Below, piece by piece: positions 60,916-64,000 of a stretch of DNA of 64,000 bases (the stretch's first letter is position 1; every line of letters begins with the position of its first letter). The stretch is from Prinia subflava. Its lineage: Eukaryota; Chordata; Aves; Passeriformes; Cisticolidae. Under the pieces are notes generated by a model. The model made no database searches and was not told where the DNA came from. It saw only the letters and a program-made list of their open reading frames with translations. The position numbers and the translations under genes were made by a program. The DNA lies in the NCBI RefSeq assembly GCF_021018805.1, contig NC_086283.1, forward strand, positions 21,479,662 to 21,543,661, given 5' to 3'.

Positions 60916-61611
60916 CTGAGCAGGGGAGCAGCAGGGACAAAATTTCTTCTGAGGCTTGGGAACAGAAGGGAGGAGGAGTCTGTGTCACATTCTGAAACAT
61001 CTTAATGACCCAAAGCCCTTTCTGACATGAGAAAAAAACAGGTTAAGCAAAAAGCCACCATACTTGAAGTCCTTTTGTTAAATTCCTGCCCAGTGTTTGT
61101 GATTCCTGAGCTCCCATCCATCTCCATCACCTCAGTGATAGCTTGGAGAACTTAAATTGCATTTCTAGAACAAGATTTCCAAATCTACATTTTTGGTGGA
61201 TGTTTTAGCAGTCTTCTGTTTTTCATACTGAGTGTTCCATGTTTTGAATACTAATTTTTGATGACCGATTAATTTTTATCATGGTCATATCACCAAACCA
61301 GAAAAAGAATCATTTTTTGTTGTTTATTTCCCAAGAAGAAATCAATTTTACATTTTGAGTAGGAGGAGAACTAACTGAAGCTGGGAGAAATATAGATAAC
61401 TGTGTGTCTTTGTTAGGCCCAAAAAATAAAGAGATCTCACAGCTTTTTAATCATGGATTCTCAAGGTCTATATTTAATGTCTGGGATTTAGCATCATTAA
61501 TTTCATTGAAGAGTTTATCATTGAATTCATTAAAAATTTTTATCAGAATACAAGTGATAAATTGTTCTAGATAAATTATCATCTATCTATGCCATTGTTG
61601 AGAGAACTGTC

Positions 61612-62085
61612 CTAAGCTGGGTGTGAAAAATTGGGAATCTTGTGTCCAGAGAAGGGGATGCAGCTGGCAAAGGGTCTGGAACATCAGTCTCTTGAGGAGG
61701 AGCTGAGGGAGCTGGAAATGTTTGCTCTGGAGGAAAAGAGGCTCAGGAGGCACTTTCTCACTCTTTACAACTCCTGACAGGAGGGTGCAGCCATGTGGGC
61801 ATCAGGCTCTGCTTCCAGAGGACAAAGGACAAAAAAGGACAAGGAAAAAGGGCCAGGGGAGGTTCAGGTTGGATATTAGGAAAAGTTTCTTCACTGAAAG
61901 AATGGTCAGACATTGGAAGGGGCTATCCAGGGCAGTAGTGGAGCACCCTCCCTGGAGGTGCTCAAAAAATGAGTAGACACTTCATGTGACACAACTTCCT
62001 GATGAGGTTTAGTGGCCATGGTGGGATCCCTTGGAGGCTGCATTTGATGACTTTGGAGGTCTTTTCTAGTTTCTTCCTGCATGCA
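61612..62085 (+). mobile_element. CR1 LINE 3' fragment with C-terminal ORF remnant
   Basis: The plus strand encodes a worn 'LRELEMFALEEKRLRR' stretch (61703-61750), the CR1 C-terminal motif. The 3' UTR phrases follow: AGGTTCAGGTTGGATATTAG (61860), TTTCTTCACTGAAAGAATGG, CAGACATTGGAAGGGGCTAT (61908), CCTCCCTGGAGGTGCTCAAA and TTTGGAGGTCTTTTCTAGTT (62053). The terminal ATTCTATG repeat is not clear, so the 3' boundary near 62085 is approximate. Confidence 0.87.
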
Positions 62086-64000
62086 GATGTTGGTGGTGCC
62101 CAGCAGCTGTGTCTGCTGCCACCTGACACATCTGGCTGCTCCAGGCAGGTGCTCTCACACCTGGCTGGACACTGGGATGTCTCCTGACAAACCAAGGGAA
62201 AACCACCCGGAGCAGTTGAAGCCATCACAGAAAAGCTCTCTTGCTGTGATGTGCTGCTACCTCGGAGCAGGGAATACATATTTATAGTGCATTATTTACT
62301 CTCAATCAGCAGAATATAGGCCAGCTTTGAAATGCAAATGAGCTGCTTCATCTACAGCCCAAGCCTGCAAAGGCTGAACCCACCCAAATGCACCATTCCT
62401 GTTGTTCCAAAGGCCAAGCTCACCCAGCTACAGCTCTTTCCCTCAGGAAGTTTTCCAGGGGAAAACCATCTCTGCTTCTCATTTGCTCTCCTGAATTTGA
62501 GGTTTCCTCCAGGTAGCCTTTGGTGCTCTGTGTTTATCAGGAAACTGATCCACGTTGCATGGGCAATCCCAGCCGTGCTGCAGCTGCTCCCTGGGGTCTC
62601 TATCCACACCGTGCTCCTGAGCACTAACAGCTTCCAGGTGCTGGGAAAATGTGTGCTGCACATGGCCCAAATCGGGGCCTTTCACACAGCCATCACATTT
62701 GCTTAGGAAGAAAGTTCCTTTCCCCAGCAGAAACACCCCAGCATCCTTTTCCAGTGCCATCTGGGAAGAATAAGTGGTGCAGCAGGGTAATTCTCTCGTC
62801 GCTATGCATCCAGGCAGAATTCCCAAGTTATTCCACCTGAAAACGTGTCTCCTGCAATGGCCATCAAATCAATTTCCAACACATGCAGACAAGCCTGTAA
62901 GTGCTGTTTTGATTCCATGGTAACTTGAGCAAAGAGTGAGGGAATCTGACTGAGAAGGAAGGTTGTCTTGCTAGCAGAAGTGTTGGAAAAGAGAGAAAAT
63001 ATATCCAGGAGAGCAGATGAATATGGACTATGAAAATAGTAGACTTGGATCTTCTCCTGGCTCAAAGGTATAAAAAAAAAAAGTGGCCCCTCCCACAAAT
63101 GTTTTTATTCCCTAAATAAAATTATTACTTGGTATTGTCATATCAGAAACAACAGTATCATAAACACATTCCCAAACGCTTAGTGGTCCAGTCCAATTTT
63201 TCTGCTTTTAAATGCTACTGAAGGAAAAAAAATAAATATTTTATATATATTTATAGACATAAATAGTATATAAATAGTACTTTCTAAAATAAATTGTAGG
63301 CAGCTTTCTCAACAAAACCAGTTTTTATAGCGTTTTTTCCTTACCATCCTCTATTCTGGGTGATATTCTTGGCTGAAATTCCCAAAGAATGTCACAATTT
63401 AGTTATATTTATATTTGTCAGTCCCAAACTTCCATCGATCAGAGCCCAGATCCTCCGCAGGTTTGTCCTGCTGAGTCTGCCCAACACCTGTACAACTCCA
63501 ACAGGAAGCACATCTTTCCTCACAGGTGACATCCCAAAAAATGGGATGAAGAGAAACAAACTGGGTAACGTTGCACTACAGCATTTTCCTACTGGAAATG
63601 AAAATTCTTGGCTGTTAGAGCTAGAGAAGGAATTAAAGAATGCAGATTTATTAATCCCAGTTGTTCAAATTCCTGCTCACATAACAGCTCTTTTCCCATG
63701 AGCAAAGTTTTTTATGCTAAAACTCCTCTTTTGAAAGTGTCTGGAATATTTTGCTATTACTTAGTTGCTCATGCTGAGCAATTGATTTTTTTTTCTTGGC
63801 TCTAATCAGATGTTATTGCTTTCTCTTAATTTACTTTTATAGCTGTTTAATGAAGGCTGTTCCTAAATGGTAGAATAGAATCCAGAGGATTTAGGGAGCT
63901 AGAAAATCTCTTGGAATGTGATTTGTGGTGCATTTCAGGTGGGAGGGAGCAACTCTTGCTCTCCCTTCTCCACCAGCCTGCCCAGTTCTGCAGATGAGAT
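62086..64000. other. Unique non-coding DNA to the window edge
   Basis: Frames of 98-124 codons (62332-62706, 62352-62663, 62479-62826) overlap on both strands and lack domains. An AT-rich stretch with TATATA lies near 63240-63280. No exon or transposon is recognised. Confidence 0.5.

Larger units (their letters stand above)
55621..61611. other. Unique non-coding DNA
   Basis: A GC-richer section at 55.74-56.03 kb continues the patch upstream. A TG-type run lies at 58975-59008 and an AT run at 60886-60915. The section 57400-57660 contains phrases such as TCAATGGGAAC that faintly recall old amniote repeats, too weakly to name. No exon is recognised. Confidence 0.5.

Noticed and set aside
1..64000. 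CRISPR array, phage, operon, toxin-antitoxin or defence system
   Set aside because: Base composition, LINE and LTR content and the lack of packed ORFs show vertebrate nuclear DNA; no regularly spaced direct repeats were seen.
1..64000. tRNA, rRNA or snRNA genes
   Set aside because: No B-box-like GGTTCGAATCC with matching acceptor stem and no ribosomal or snRNA signature was found by eye; a covariance-model scan was not possible.

Overview
The window looks like nuclear DNA from a bird, most likely a songbird (Passeriformes). Two kinds of evidence support this. Many short, 5'-truncated CR1 LINE fragments occur on both strands, and two solo LTRs of the TGTC(T/G)TGG... / ...CC(A)TGACA or CCAAGACA type are each flanked by a 5-bp target-site duplication, as expected for ERVL-class retroviruses in birds. 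The sequence is AT-rich, with mononucleotide tracts, a few microsatellites and isolated CpG-bearing patches. I see nothing prokaryotic: no operons, no close-packed ORFs with ribosome-binding sites and no CRISPR array.

I find no convincing host protein-coding exon. The longest open frames (about 190 codons) show no recognisable domain. They lie in GC-rich patches or across repeats, and several begin in homopolymers. Most likely the window is a gene desert or the inside of a very large intron. I also see no tRNA or rRNA gene.

Layout. 1-8084: unique AT-rich DNA with an uninterrupted A40 tract (6422-6461) and a perfect GC-rich hairpin (7026-7050). 8085-8827: solo LTR on the minus strand. 8828-20289: mostly unique, with one CR1 tail at 11322, a possible decayed LTR-like block at 15880-16660 and an AT-rich block that could be a conserved non-coding element at 17700-18190. 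20290-22785: a cluster of three plus-strand CR1 pieces separated by a CpG-rich patch (21415-21690). 22786-29402: unique DNA with a paired-octamer segment near 24.1 kb and a CR1 at 26110. 29403-39284: a minus-strand CR1, an AT-rich block (32560-33260) and an AT microsatellite at 37.93 kb. 39285-40653: a long plus-strand solo LTR with CCAAT, TATA-like and AATAAA signals. 40654-53860: unique DNA, a T/G tract, and at 45.8-46.9 kb a younger CR1 tail directly beside an old antisense CR1 reverse-transcriptase fossil. 53861-64000: two short CR1 stubs, a second CpG-rich patch (55200-55620) and a last CR1 at 61612.

No set of genes works together here. The content is retroelement debris in non-coding DNA, with a few segments that could be regulatory. 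I did not find a previously undescribed biological system.
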